From positions 30,041,558-30,105,557 of the forward strand of contig NC_054083.1 in NCBI RefSeq assembly GCF_017562075.2: a stretch of DNA of 64,000 bases. The letters run 5' to 3'. The DNA comes from Anopheles merus (lineage: Eukaryota; Arthropoda; Insecta; Diptera; Culicidae). The notes beneath the pieces are model-generated. The model did no database searches, was not told the origin of the DNA, and was given only the letters and a program-made list of their open reading frames with translations. Both the position numbers and the translations under genes were made by a program. Shown here piece after piece: positions 24,501-38,012 of the stretch (position 1 is its first letter; the number at the start of each line of letters is the position of its first letter).

Positions 24501-27440
24501 CATCAACGGTCGGAATCCTCTCGCAACCCTCCGACGATGAGATGGTATCGATTGCCGAGAGTCGTAAAAGAATGCACTCTCGTAAAATCGCACACATACA
24601 AGCAGCAGAAACGTAACCGCTCTGGCAGATTGGTGCAAATATTGCAGTTTGGATTTCACTACACACGATGGGCTACACTGGTCAAACGAGGACATTGGAT
24701 GCATTTTTGGATGCTTTTTCTGCATGTTCTACTGCGTTTTTTTTTGCCTCGTTCCATTCACCGTTCCACTGACGGGCTCTTGCTTTGATTGTTTTTTTTT
24801 TTTTTTGGTCTGTTTTCCCGCCAAATATCTTTCCAGCGATCGTGTCGTGGCGAGACTTTGACTTTTAGGAGGTGTTCCTTTTCCTGGAACGTGGGTAGTC
24901 CTTAAATGGGGGCTTGAAGAGGTATTGGGCAGAAGACGAAATAAAAACAAAATCATCACAAAAGTGAAGGAGGAGACGGTGGGATTGGACGGAATAAGGA
25001 GATTTCGGTGCGTATAAACACGGAGGCTTGTCTGCGCCACCGACTGCAGCAATTCGACTGGCTCGATTCGCTTCCCTTTCTTCCCGTTCCACCGACGGTC
25101 GGGTTGCGGAGAGTGCATTCCTTGCAGTCTGGGATTTTTGGCAGTCTGGCTGGTTCGTTGTTTCTCGGGTGTTGGTTTTGCTGACTTGAGGTGAGATTAA
25201 CCGACACGAAATGGAGACGTTCACTTCCTTCACGGCTGCAAAGTTTTGTGAGGAAAGTCGCTTGACGGATTCTACCTGGATATTGTTCTAATTGTGAGCC
25301 TTTCGCCCATTGACTACCTCGTCTGTTTTGTATCTCTGCGGTAGTTATAGATTATCATGCATGAAACATTTTTTATATGCTGCTTTACCAATTTTCCTTC
25401 ATTGAAAAGAAGTTTAAAAGTGAAATTTCAATTCCACCAGCTTCAATTGTGCACGGATAAAATCAACTCGAAATGTAAATATAGTTTACACGTGTTAGAC
25501 CCTAGATTGACTCAGCTTTATTTACCGCTTTTTTTCTTCCGTTTTTTGTACGACCGTAGAAACACAACGGATTTGTTGCTAGTCGCGCTTGAGTCATGCG
25601 TTGAATAAAGTGTTTTTGAAAATTGTATTTTCTTACATATTACTCGTGGGCTCAACGGGCGCAACACTAATAAACTACTCAGCCTATGAGTCACCTTCAT
25701 TTGCTTAAAACCATCGGGGCATTTAGCTTGTGACTCAGTGGGCAAAAAATAATAACGGAGAATTTTCTGCTAGTCATCAAATTTTCCGACATTTTATCGA
25801 TTTTAAATTAGTTCGTTCGATTGTAGCTATCCTTGCACCGAGCACTCAATGAATCATTCCGGGCTGAAAATGAGTGAACATTATGAATTAAGCATCTTTT
25901 AAATAGAATTTTTCTGTAGCATGAGAGAAAGTAGACACAGTTTAAATTACGCACATATGCTCAGCAGAGGAATTTTCAAGCTCAAGATTCCGAATGCTTG
26001 AATTTTACGCACTATTTGAGTGGATCAATTGCCTACAAATGAAAGTGAAATTTCCTCCTAATGAGACGTGCGAACAAAAGTCAAGACAGGGAGAAGCGGC
26101 TCTGAAAATAGGCCGCTCCTTTAATTTGTGATCATCTTTCGCTCTCTTCACTCAATGTTTCCCCTATCCTCTCAATCGAGGTTTGCTTCGGAAAAGCTCT
26201 ACTACAGGAGGAGAAACTTGTCTACTACCACTGCAGAGCCTGTGGTATGCCGATAAAGCTGTGCCTTCTAATATTTCAAACACTGTGTCGTAGCGTGCGT
26301 GCCTGTTTTCGATCGAATTTTACTCGGCCAGGACTGCGATGCGTAGCCGTTTGTGAAGTTGAGATCCTATTCAAAAAGGCTCAAAAAGCCTCTGCTCGAA
26401 AAGCAGTGTCAAGCACAGCAAGTGGCTCACACGAAAGGCTCTACCACGAAGCGCATGTGCGTCGCCAGGTAGTAGTTGGTGATGCGGGGCTAGCCGGTGC
26501 GATGTGACCAAGGGGTGGCGTGTACAAACCACTGTGCAAGAGAGAAGGGCTGGCAGTGGTGGGAGGTCGCTTTCGATTTCATTTCACGTTAAACAACCCC
26601 CTTCTCTGCTTCTCTCGAGAGTATGGCATGGCAGTGTGTGTGTGAATTGTTGGTCGGTTTGTTCCGGCTTCTAGGGTGTATGCGTTTCATTCTTCAGCAT
26701 TTTGCATTTTACACAAGTCCCGCTAGGGGGCGGTTTGTGTTGAAGGGGATGGCCCGTTCGAAGCGGTGTGAGTGTGCTGCGTTTTGCTGGGATTGGCGCC
26801 AATTTCAAAGTTCGCTGTTCTGTTCTGCACTACTTTGTAGTTGTTCCGTTTGCTGTCAAAAAAGTTGAAAATGACAAATATTGATAATTGGAACATTTGC
26901 TGGAATTGGTTGGAAATTCACTAAAAAGATAAAGAACTGTTGCAGAAGGCATCCAGAAGTACAGTTCATCGCTAACAAAGCTCACAGAATTGGTGAATCC
27001 AGTAAACCTTTGGCTTGTATGAGCCTCACTATCGAAATAAATGTAAAAAAAATACACTGGATTTTATTTCCTTACTAGAGCCCTCAATCCCAAATTCCTA
27101 GGCATTTTTGGAGCAAGGTCAAAGCAGCGGTAAATGATGTGAACCGGAATGAAATGGGTTGGTGATATAGAGGTGTGGGCAGGAGGAAGTTGCCTGTGGC
27201 AACGGTAAAAATGAGGTTCGGAAAATTAGAAGCTGCGTAGTAGACCGCGGTAACCTTGTATCAACTCATTTAAACGCTTCATTCTGGCCGCTCTTCATCG
27301 CTGGGGCTGGTGGGATGCTCATTTCTCGTGCGTGCGCGCGTACACGAGTGTTGCTTCGAAGCGGTCTCTCCCTCTCTGTGCTGTTGTCCGTAAGAGAGAG
27401 GGGGGGGGGTTCTCTCGTGTTACGGTAGATCCACCAACAT
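21560..27440. other. Spacer blocks between candidate genes
   Basis: GC-rich parts (21560-22740, 23000-23820, 24200-25250, 26250-26870) carry overlapping frames without motifs. AT-rich parts (22740-22980, 23830-24160, 25300-26200) show nothing. The 207-codon frame at 24165-24788 is pyrimidine-rich and overlaps two other open frames. Confidence 0.5.
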
Positions 27441-27465
27441 CTTGAAATATCTCCCTTCTCTTTAG

Positions 27466-27661
27466 GACTGCACTTTATGGGGGTGAGTGGAGGCGCTCTA
27501 GTAGTCGCAGTGGACGGTTTGCGAGGTAAGATTTGCTGCCCAGCTCAGACACTCACGCCTCTCGACTCTTTTACGTTCTAACCGGTGGCTCTTTCAGGGC
27601 GTATAATCTACCAACCTTCGGGTGCCATATGTGGTGGAGAGGTGTCGCAATGGAAATCTAA
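27466..27661 (+). CDS. Hypothetical 3'-terminal exons with 72-bp intron
   Basis: An acceptor with pyrimidine tract CTCCCTTCTCTTTAG ends at 27465. A 60-nt exon ends at GCGAG (27525) before donor GTAAGATT. The intron 27526-27597 has TTCTAAC and ends GGCTCTTTCAG. The frame stays open across the junction and reads RSGRFA then RAYNLPTFGCHMWW, stopping at TAA 27659-27661. No upstream exon or start was identified, and the product is unknown. The splice signals are good, but one such arrangement could arise by chance in 64 kb. Confidence 0.28.
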
Positions 27662-30600
27662 TGAATGAGTCGTCCCATCTTAGTATCGGAACATTACATC
27701 CAGAAATAGAACATTTCAATGTATCCTATTGTATTATCTTTAGATAGATTTTGATATCCAAACTGACTCTCGTGCAGCGCTGATAGTTTCACAAGACTCG
27801 AAGTAGCTCCAATTGAGATGATATCCACCCCTATCGGAGTGTTTTTACCCTTTGCTTATAAGTCACTCACTCTCACTGCGAGTCACAATAACTGGGAGAG
27901 CACAGCCCCAACGCTGTAATCGCTGTCGCCAGCATCGTCATCATCATCATCATTCATAGCGTCATTTCAACCATCGGTTGAAGGGGTAACTCAAGAGAGA
28001 GAGATAGATAGAAAGAGAGGGACACACTTTCTTCTATTTTATCTTACCAATTTGCCACCCTTCTGGCTCTTACCCTTATCGGAGGGTGGAGCACTCACGC
28101 GACAAAATGCTCTCGGTCGGGTGGCTCTCGCGAATAGGCTGTTCCATCCACCCAGTCTCTCGCCTTGGCAGTGGAGCAGCGAGGGAAGGAGAGGGGAAGG
28201 GTAGGGGTGGAGTGTGTGACGCGACATCGCTCCCCAAGATGTGGGGAGCATATGCTGCGAATGCGGATGGAGCCGTGGATGGATCGTGCGAAATTCGCGT
28301 CGTGCGTCGCGCGTACTCGGACTAAATGCGCAATTTGCTTCGACCGCGGTCGGTGCTGGCCAGGGTGCCGCCGGCCCCGAAAGGGATGTGTCCGTCAAGG
28401 TTGATCGTGAATTAAATTGAATTCGGCCATCTTGTGGTTCGCCCATGTCGGTTTAGAAGACGGTCGTTTTAAGGCGAGTAGGTGCGGGAGCGGAAGACCG
28501 ACGTGATTACGGTCGTGTATGATGATGTTGTGCTTGATGGTTAGGTTTGATGGTGTAGAGACAGAACGTGCTGCACGAGGTTGCATGAATAGAAAAGATA
28601 ATAGATTATGTTCATATATTTGTTGAATATTTACGCATTATTGGTACAATAATTCTTATTATTCTTATTTAGATACAACTGTAGGCATGCAAGCAAAATA
28701 CAGAAGATAATCAATTGTTCATGGTAAAGCGTGCATTAAATATTGTTTTGTTATCACAGCAGATCATTTCTTTATTTAAATTGCATCATACGAGCAGGTA
28801 AAGTGCTTTCCTTAAGCTTGGTAATCCAAAAATGGAGACAGAATCGTTACATTATGACACATAGAATGAAAAGCTGATGCAGTTGTTTATGGCGTTAATG
28901 AAATGTGTCAATTATAACAACATGCATGTTTTTATCAATAGGTCCTTAAAATTATTATATGTTTAATATTTCAGCACTTCTTCACACATCTTACAACAGA
29001 TTTGATGGAAAAAAGGTTTATCAACAGATTGATATAACTATTACAAACAATAACTTTACCTTAATCTCAATCCTAATGATATATGAAAGTAGTAGTAACA
29101 AGTTAAACGTTTGAAACGATTAAAATGATTCATTTGCAAGAATATGACTTAAGATATTGTTATGTTCTCTGTATACATTCGACACTTGGGATTTCCCTTC
29201 GAAAATGGTTGACAATTTATTGTTAGATATATCGTTTAAATTTCAAGTTTAAGTATCGTATGTCAATATTAAAGCACAGATCTGTTGTAGTCCCAGCTTT
29301 GAATGTCTCGAATACTGAGTAAATTCGTGTTATAATACAAACTGGTTTACTAGACAGCACATTATCGTGTCATGAAGTCACAATCACTGATATCGCTACT
29401 TACATTTTACTTGATTGAGGACATGTTTCAGCTATCTGTATATTGTTCTTACATACTTTAATAGTAGGACCTTCGGTCAGATAATTATTTCTTCGGTCTT
29501 GGTATCGTTAATGTGTAAACATAGTAATTTTAACATGAAAAACAATTTTTGAACGATATTGAAACGAACAACAATGCTGAAAGTATCACAAAGCATGTAG
29601 GTCTGTGCCTAACTTATTTCTTTTTTCTTGTTGCTTCTTTATTGACATTGTTTAATTGGCATAGATATCAATAAAAGATAAATTTAACTTTATAGTGGCG
29701 TATGCCGATAGATGATTTTATACTAAGTACTTAAGTAAAGAAGATTTTTAGACATATTTATTATACGACCAAAGCCAAAGTTAAGGGTAATGTGTGCATT
29801 ATCAGTTCCTTCAGCTGTGTTCCTATATTTATGTACATATCTGCCAAAGGAATCCTTTTCGGAGTAGAAATACTACTCTTAGATGCGTGTTATGCTTACA
29901 AATAGATTGTTAGATGCAATCAGGGATGTGTCTTTGGGACCACTTTCTTTATGTATAGAACATCAGACGACACATCTGTTGCTTAATTACCTATTACGAT
30001 ACAATTTCAATTTATTCGTGTTCGCCCCGTGGTTTAAAATAATCTTTTCGGGGGGGTATAATGATTCTAGCCACCTTTTCTGAATTGAGTTTGACACTAG
30101 GTGACTGAAATCATGTCAACACTCCATACAAAACCTCACGATCGCTTCAACCTCAGAGTTTCAGCCTAGGTTATTTTAGCCTGAAAACAAATACCAATTC
30201 TTCGTAGGCTCCATCAGGCAAATCATGAATGTTAGATTTTTTTTTACTGAATCGCAAATACATTGTCAATAAATGTGAAAAACTGTTTGAATCGATTTGT
30301 CCAAATTTTATTAAAAGTTTTATGACCCATATGCAATTATAAAAGTAGTCGGAATTGTCAAATGGATACAGCTTTTAGTTTGCTAGCTTAAATTATTGAA
30401 GATTGGCCACTATTAATCCTATTCTATAGGTGTTACAAGAAGCCAGCATAATTTTGGATAAGGAGTTTGAGGAGAAGATAGTAGACGGGAATGAAGGATG
30501 TTAAGGAGAGGGTATAATCAAAGAAGTGGGATATGGAGTTGAACATACGCATGTCCGCGTGGCAAAGGATCTATCATTTCTGAAGCTACTCAAATTCATC

Positions 30601-30690
30601 TGTTGAAATCAATCTGAAAAGTCGTTTTAGTTTATCCAGAAGCAGTCAAAAATTGACTAGAGCGATTTTAGTTTCTGGTTTGAGTTTATG
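27662..30690. other. Spacer, mainly AT-rich
   Basis: 27662-28590 is mixed. 28600-30690 is strongly AT-rich with almost no open frames, apart from the MITE-related fragment at 30105-30188. Confidence 0.55.
30105..30188. repeat. Fragment related to the MITE-like element at 41726-42078
   Basis: ATCATGTCAACACTCCATAC (from 30109) is close to the reverse complement of the ATGGAGTGTTTACATGAT segment near 42000. TTCAGCCTAGGTTATTTTAGCCTGAAAA nearby carries the same GGCT/AGCC palindrome type. No GGGGCCC ends are present, so it is partial. Confidence 0.45.
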
Positions 30691-30692
30691 TA

Positions 30693-30915
30693 AGCCGGTT
30701 TCGTGGTATAGTCGTCAACTTGTACGACTTAACAACATGCATGTCATGGGTTCAAGCCCCAAAATAGACCGTACCACCATAGGAAGGACTGACTATCCTG
30801 CTATGAGGTGTGGGGGGGGGGGGGTAATCCAAAAGTCACTGAAATCAAACCCGACAAGTGATACAGGCAAGCCTTGACCGACAACGGTTATTATGCCAAA
30901 AAAGAAGAAGAAGAA
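30693..30915 (+). mobile_element. SINE, tRNA-derived (SINE200-like), diverged
   Basis: Plus-strand copy with A box TGGTATAGTCG at 30704-30714 and B box GGTTCAAGCCC at 30749-30759. The shared segment CCTTGACCGACAACGGTT lies near 30873-30890 and the AAG-rich tail at 30901-30915. A run of 12 G around 30811-30822 interrupts the body. I see no clear target duplication, so it is probably older than the 53418 copy. Confidence 0.8.
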
Positions 30916-31120
30916 TGGGGAAGTACTTGAGTAGATAACGCTGTCAGTAAGTAAGGTACAAGTAAGTGAGAAAGGTACAAATGTATTATCCACGTGGTGT
31001 TAACAGATAGCCGAAAATGGTATTGATCAAGCAGTCGGGTATTAGTTGTCCGATCTCCACGGCCCTGCGGTGGGGAAGACTGATGAATGGGAACGACTAA
31101 ACGGCGGTGAGGCAAGCGCA

Positions 31121-31128
31121 TATATAAG
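31121..31128 (+). promoter_or_regulatory. TATA box candidate
   Basis: TATATAAG lies at the boundary between AT-rich sequence and the GC-rich block 31140-32900. A start near 31150 would be expected. Only the motif and the composition shift support it. Confidence 0.2.
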
Positions 31129-32023
31129 CCAAATGCATTTAACGATGCAGCCGCAGCTGTTGTTGATGCGCGCGTTCGGTGTCCTATTTTAAGCTTCGCG
31201 CTTCAAAACTCAAGACACAATGCACGTTTGATCTTACGCCATCGCGACTGTGGCTGGAAGGGAAATTGCGTTACTGGCTGTTACGCGCACCCCGGAAAAG
31301 TCTATCGCGCGATAAACAGCGGGAAAAATGTGCCCGCTCCCCCGAATGTTGTCGGCAACCGGAGACACCCGTTGCTGCAGAGTGGAGGGAGAGGAACGTG
31401 CCGCCGTGCCTAACAAGGGGGTCGGCGTGCGTTGTCATCCCACGCGCGCCTAGACTCTGCCTGTGTCTTGGCAACCGCAAGTTCTCCTTCATTTCCACCC
31501 AGCACAAGACGGATGTGCGTGTGTGTCTCACCCCAGTTTTTTCTTTCCTTTCCCGGGACTCATTTGTCTTCACGTCTGGCTTCAACTCATCATCACACAC
31601 CCGCCATCCTGCCGCTCCTGTACGTAGTTTCGCCCTCCTCCCCCCCTCCCCATTCACTGCAGTAGCAGTGTTTTCCGTTTTCCACATCCGTTCGCTTGCG
31701 TATGCCAGGGAAAACGACTACCGACCCTTCCATTCCTCTGGCCGAGGAATTTTCCCGTCCGTGATCGTGACTGGGGCGGGAGGAAACAGAAAATCTTCCG
31801 AAAATGTCTTGCTCCCATTCTTGAGCTCGGCGGGCACCCCCATGGACTGCTATTGCTACAACGGTACCGCGTGTGTGTGTATGGGTATGTGTGCATTCCG
31901 CTGCATGCGCTACTGCAGTGTCATCAGTGTACCCGCGCACATTTTCAACAACAACATGGGGAAACAAAAATGAAAGGGGGAACGGAAATGCTCACGTCCG
32001 CTTCTGCTTAATGGGCACGGGGT

Positions 32024-32042
32024 ATGTGTGTGTGTGTGTGTG
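32024..32042. repeat. (GT)n microsatellite
   Basis: GT tract after GGGGTAT, within the GC-rich block that starts at 31140. Confidence 0.9.
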
Positions 32043-35000
32043 CAGGGGTATACTTTAAAAATAGGCAAACCACGCGACAACTGAGAGATGCAGTCTCCGG
32101 TCTGATGGTGAAAAAAAAGGATCCCCCTCGAATTTTCCAATTTCCCTTAGGGGTCTCTGCATCGCTGGTAAGCGAACGCCGCACAGACACAGGCGTTTTG
32201 TCGTTGGACTAATACACACATTCTATGGGGTCGTTCGCCCTGTGCCCCTTGTTAGACAGGACGGGTCTAGATGGAATACGAAACCGTGTTTAGCCCCCTT
32301 CGGTTGGAATAAAGGCAACTATTGCATCGAAGGGGGATGCGTAGCGCGCATATTGATTGCATTTGATTTTTGGGGTTTGGTAGCAATGCACGCACAAGAC
32401 GTCTTTTGTCCTGTGTGTTTGACAGGTCGCATTTTCTATTCTTGGACCGACTGACGGACGGACTGACTGCACACTCCGCGTAGCATTACCTTCCTGGCCA
32501 GTTGCACCGTTTATTGTACCCGATTGCCGGTTTAATAGGTTGCAATTCGTGCGTAATAAGATTGGGGGACAGCGGCTGTGACGCCACGCACACGCATGCG
32601 ATGATTATTTTAAATCTTTCCATTTGCCTCCCAAGAGCCAGGGGGACGTGGTCTTTGGTGCGTTTAAATCTATTACCGTTCTGCTGAAAAATTGTTCCCG
32701 TAAAACGCATCGTAAGTCTCGCAGAGTATCTGCTTAAGGGTGAAGCAGGGAAATGGATTTCAAACGCGCGCAACAACACCCTACATGTACGCTGTGGGTC
32801 CAGAAATGTTAAGAAAGTAATGTTCTTAACAGGGCGCAATAACCGGTGGTAGAGATCCCCCATTCTCGAGAGAATAGAATCTTCAAGATCTTTTTCGAAA
32901 AGATGTAACCGGGGGAAGGTAAAATACTGCTTTCATTTTTTGTAACGACGATCTAAAGGTTTTAAAATGCTATTGTTTTAATTTGAAATGAAACATATAG
33001 ATTTAGAAAAGAAGTTGATTTCATGAAAAAGCTATGAGTTTCAAAAGGTTTTAGAACAGGCATAGTTGCAGTTTGTTGCATCGCATGCATTATCCATGCT
33101 ATCAAAATCATAAGGTTAAAGACCGCTATCGACCTGATGATCGATGTCAAGTTTGAACCTTAATGTATGTTAGCCTTATTTTTGGCATGAAATTGAGTAT
33201 CGTACTCTATCTTTGTCCTTGAAAGATGTAATATTCTTGCAGCAGGTACGTTTTACGATGAAAACGTAGAATAAATCTTATAAGGTAATCTTCCTATTCT
33301 ATAATGAGATTCGATTTGAGTTTTGAAGCAACTAGATTATTGAAGTATGAAATTCGTAAACCATATAACAATTGGTAATTTTTTGAATCATTTACGTTTC
33401 ATAAACAATGCATCTTTTTTTCTTATTCGCTGATTTATATGCTCATGACTAACCTTTAGGCCTCTAGGTACCAAAGGGTTTATGCTCAGGTATAGTTGAA
33501 ATCGAACATAAAATTGATGTTAAGCAATACTAAACCTCATTAAAACGCTTTACAACATCATGAGCCTTGCTTAGTGCGAAAATCTGTTCGGAATGAGATT
33601 CGTACGAATGAACCATGCCAAATGAATAAGCATTAAATCAATAATTTAGCATTTATTCAGTTACGCTGAATTTGATTCAATAATGGATTAGTTGTCTATT
33701 GCCTTTAGACGATTATTCGTCATGCTATATGCGCGTAACCATAATGAAATATGTTTAAAAGCAAAATTACACATTAATTACACAGAAAATTGAATATGAG
33801 TTGTTCAAAACCATTAAAAAAACGTAAACTACCTATGTAAATAAAGAAGATTTGCTTGTGAATAGGTGGAATAGCAAGTACTAGTAGTAAAAATCAACAA
33901 AACCATCAAAACTTGGGTACCAGTGTGCTTCGAATAACATTACACAAAACTTATTTATTTCGTGTACATTGCAGCATTGTGAATCCTTTGTCATGCAGTA
34001 AGCTAAATACTGCAAACTCAAACATAACAAACCAAAAAAAGGAATGAAATTCCAGAAATATGTCAAAGTTTTCTATTTTCTCATATTTCAACCTTTTCCC
34101 ACAAGCAATGGCGGTGGAGGCGAGGACTAAATACGATTTTACAATAGCCGTTTACTCCTCGTAGTTCTTCGGAATTTCAGTAGAATTTTTTACAACGGAA
34201 GAATGGTGTGAGTTGGTTTGGCAAAAGCATCCGTAATCGTTTTTCCAGATAACGTCAGATGTCATCTCGTTGGAGTACTGGCTAACTCTGGCCAGCACGG
34301 ACGTGAATCTATTGGGTTGGTCACATTTCTTTGCTTTTGTAAAGGATGAAATGTCCTTTTTTGCACAGTTTATTGGAATCCAGTAGTCTGTAACTTTCGT
34401 AAGATGAGATATACCTGATGTTTCTAACCAGTGTCTTAAGAGTGCTCTGTTCCAGTAGCGTTTTCTTCTTCAAAATTTGATAATGTTTCGTTTATATGGA
34501 ATATTTTATTTATTCCGTTACTTAGAAAAGAGACTATTTCATAATCTTTAAACATTTAGTTAGCAATCACATTTAATATAACATTAACTATGATAATATT
34601 GTAATCATTTTTGAAATACGATGGGTCTTTTTTATATACTTCTTTGATTGGGTTAGGATTTGTTTCTTTCTTTATACATAATCAAATTAGCTATTTCAAC
34701 GTTCAAAAATTGCTGCCATAAGTTTGAATATTCATTTAAATGTTTCCTTAGATTAGATAACATTTCTTAAGCTTTTCTTTGAATCTAACATCGACTGAAG
34801 TATATTATATACTCTCCGAATAACACAAATTCTCATAATTACTAAATTACGTTCAACAGTTGAGCCTGACCGTGACTGCAAAATTCCCCAATTGAACGAT
34901 CCTTACCTAGTAGCCTTGAAAAGTGTTGCCAGAAAGCGACAAAAAAGCTCCACCACCAACAGCAGCAGCAACACGAAGCTCTCCCTTTCCACGATGGCGA

Positions 35001-36129
35001 CCCGCGGCTCCCATTTTGTTTTTTCGCCGTCAACGCTTGCGCCATTTGCCTGTCCCTCTTGGGGCCGTGTGGCGAAGTGTGCATGTGTATGCGTGCGTGG
35101 GGTGCGTCTCACGCGGTGTGCGGCACGTTATACGCGTTTGCGAAATCTCAACCCGTACAAAAAAAAGAACGGACACACTCTCACAGACGTCCACATATTC
35201 GTGTGATTCGAATTTGCGTGCTCCCGCGAAATATCATCTCGCCGGTTCTTTTTGAACAGCGGTTTTTTTTCCTTCGCTTTGCTCTTTTCACCGCCTTCTT
35301 ACTCAATCAATGGTGGGCGAGTGAAAGAAATGGCACATCAGTCATCATCCTGCCTACGCACACACATGCAAAGGGGTAAGTTGTATGAAATAATTTGCGA
35401 ACACCGCCCCAATGAGTGCCCAGTGTGGGTTCTGTTTCTGGCAGTGTGAAGTGCACGGGAAGAGAGGAGGATGAAATGAAGATTTCCGGACAACAGGGGG
35501 TGATAACACGTTTTTCCCCAGCGCCAAACGCGTGGTGCTGAGAGTCCACCACGCTCGGGTCGCGCGCGTACACCGAACTTTCATTTTGTTTTTGCGTATC
35601 TGCCCCCGTGGGTAGAAGGAGCTCTCTCCCGCGCACGGGTAGCTCTTCTCTTGGGAGCGGCGTTTGCGCTAGCGGAATGAGCGTTTGCGAAAACTGAGCA
35701 AGAAGTGAGTGATTTTTGGGGATGAAGATGATCGTGTCGCGAATTTTGGGGGGCCGTTTTTCGTCACGTACCACCTGAGTTCCTGCCGTGCGATTGGAGA
35801 GAAGTCAGATGCGAAAAAACGGGGGACGACAGCTCTCACGCAAAAGTAAGAGGATACTGCTCTCTGGGTTCTTCTTCCTTTTTTTTGCACACACCATTCC
35901 CAAAAAAAAAAAAACGGAGAGAATGTTATCGTTGGCCGCACTGTTTCGTTGACCGATAGTAGTAGAATTGTTGTTGGTTTTCATATGCAAAAAAATCATC
36001 AACCACCACCACCACTACTGCTTGACGATAAAACCAACTGTACGACTTTGTAAGAATGCCGGCGGGCAAGGTGAAGGAGACGCATTCATCATCATGTGAT
36101 GGAATTTTCGATGATTCCGACGGGAGAGC

Positions 36130-36179
36130 GAAAAGGATAGAGAGAGACCAAGATCCAGAGAGAGCGAGATAGAGAGAGA
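36130..36179. repeat. GA-rich tract
   Basis: AGAGAGAGACC and AGAGAGCGAGATAGAGAG, imperfect (GA)n on the plus strand. Confidence 0.8.
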
Positions 36180-37188
36180 ACCATGAAATAAAATCTTGTC
36201 ATTAATGTGTGTTGTAGTTTGTACGAAAATGGATCGATTATGCTTCAAGAAACCGCAAAGAAAGCAGTAAAAATGGTTTGGAGACATTCAATGGTTGGGT
36301 CTTTACTATTGCCATCCAGTAACTTGTTTTGCTTTTCTCAAAGCTCACATTAGATTAACGTAAGTTCGTTACGTTCCACCAGCCTCAGCAAAAGAAAGGT
36401 TTAAATTTGAAAAGCTCAAGCAAATGCAAAATGCCCCAAACCGAAGATTCTTCAACACCAACCCGATTTGAGACAGCAATTTGAGACAGGCTAAACTATA
36501 CGCGAAATACGCGGGCGCCTTATCGCATCATCCGCGAGCACATTACAACTGTGGGTACCCCCACCGCATCCCATTGTGGCCACTTCCCCTTACGTAGTCT
36601 TCCGTATGGTGGCTACGGCTCGCCGGCTAACTGTGCGTACGCTGTTGTAGTATCGATCTGTTTTAGCCATATTGTTTGGTGGTAGTAGCTTCTCACGCGG
36701 TTGTCTTAAAACCCTCCAATGCTCTGCGCTCTATATGTATGTGTGTTTGCAGTAGCCGTGTCGGTGGCGAAATGTGGGAGCAAGAAACTCACAAGTAGCG
36801 CTTCACAGTGACATTGATAAAAAGTTGTTTGGATTCAGCTTGATGAAAAGGGGCTCGGGGGTGACAACATTTCGCGAACCATCTCCCATGGTTGAGAAAT
36901 GAGAAACTTAAAAAAACTCACACACCCTCAAACAAACACAATCACAACCTAGAAACTAGCGCGAGAGACAAATGCCGGACAGCTAAAGCAAATTCGCAGT
37001 AGACGTGCGTGTCTACTCTTAAGTGTTAACTCACTCACACGTTCTCCCTTTGGCTCTAACCTCTCCGGAGCGTATGAGAAAGTGCGGACCCAAAACCGGT
37101 GGGCCTGCGAGACGAGCCTTGGGCACACCAAGAACACGCTGCGGCGAGGAAACGTCTGAGAAACGGAGCTTGCAAAAGCAGTGTTGTG

Positions 37189-37280
37189 GGTTTTTTCTCT
37201 TTCTTTCTCTTTTTCTCTCTATCTTCTCTCTCTCTCTCTCTCTTTCTCTCTTTATCTCTCTTTCTCTCTTCTCTCTTTTG
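37189..37280. repeat. CT-rich low-complexity tract
   Basis: TTTTCTCTTTCTTTCTC-type sequence with a (CT)n core near 37225-37243, all pyrimidine for about 90 bp. Confidence 0.9.
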
Positions 37281-38012
37281 GGTGTCCCACCAGCCACCCA
37301 CCACCCACGTTGTGCGTTGGTACGATGCCCCAGGTCCGCTAATCTTGTCGCGGTTAAGATTTTAACGACGCCATTTCGGATGACGACGACAGCCTCCCCG
37401 CTATCCCGTATGGGTGACTCCGGTTGATAAGCTGCTTTGGTGAATTAAAACTCCATTTTTATTGAATTCCAGGCCCGCCACTACTGGGCCAGGGTAGGGC
37501 TGTGTCTTACCAAAGCAGCTGGAATAGTGATGTGGTACACGGCAAGCCGAGAAACAAAATCAAAAATTAAAAATAGCTCCGGATAATAAGCTATTTTGAA
37601 AGAGGGCAAATATTTGGCGTACGGATTGTGAGGATGACTCTCTGTGTGAAGCGATTGCTTTCGGGGTGCTTCCAACTCCCGAACCTGATCCCGAATAATT
37701 CAAGCGCGATTTTGTTCGCAGATGGGTTGCTCCGATGTCGTCATCCGGCTAGCCGTTTGCTGGTGGCGTGTACCGCAGGTGAAGATATTACGCGCATGTC
37801 CTTCTGTTGCTCCAACAGGATATCGTCACAGGACCCGGAGCGGTGGAGGTGTACACAAGAAATCATCTTTTCCTCCGGCCCGTTGCCTTGTGTGTGCTGC
37901 TCCTGTCGACGGGCGTTTTTCGGTGTGGAAAAGGATGCGAATCTCTAAAAAAATCAAGCCTTTGCAGTACAGAGCAATGCTGAAGGGCCGGGCGTGGTCC
38001 TGAATGTGATTG

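Larger units (their letters stand above)
30916..38012. other. Spacer: GC-rich, AT-rich and GC-rich blocks
   Basis: 31140-32900 is GC-rich and includes a 264-codon frame that opens with GTG and lacks family motifs. 32930-34860 is AT-rich and empty. 34870-36100 and 36480-38010 are GC-richer with GT, GA and CT tracts. No splice pairs with matching phase were seen. Confidence 0.5.

Noticed and set aside
24165..24788. 207-codon plus-strand frame
   Set aside because: Pyrimidine-rich DNA keeps three frames open at once; the peptide is Ser/Pro/Leu-rich with no recognisable family.
30704..30759. tRNA-like A and B boxes
   Set aside because: They belong to the SINE head; there is no acceptor stem or anticodon arm of a functional tRNA.
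31179..31973. 264-codon plus-strand frame
   Set aside because: It opens with GTG rather than ATG, overlaps several other open frames in a GC-rich block, and has no domain signal.
37431..37519. Perfect 11-bp inverted repeat (GCTGCTTTGGT and its complement) with a 67-nt loop, considered as a small-RNA hairpin
   Set aside because: Pairing does not extend beyond 11 bp, so it is too weak for a miRNA precursor.
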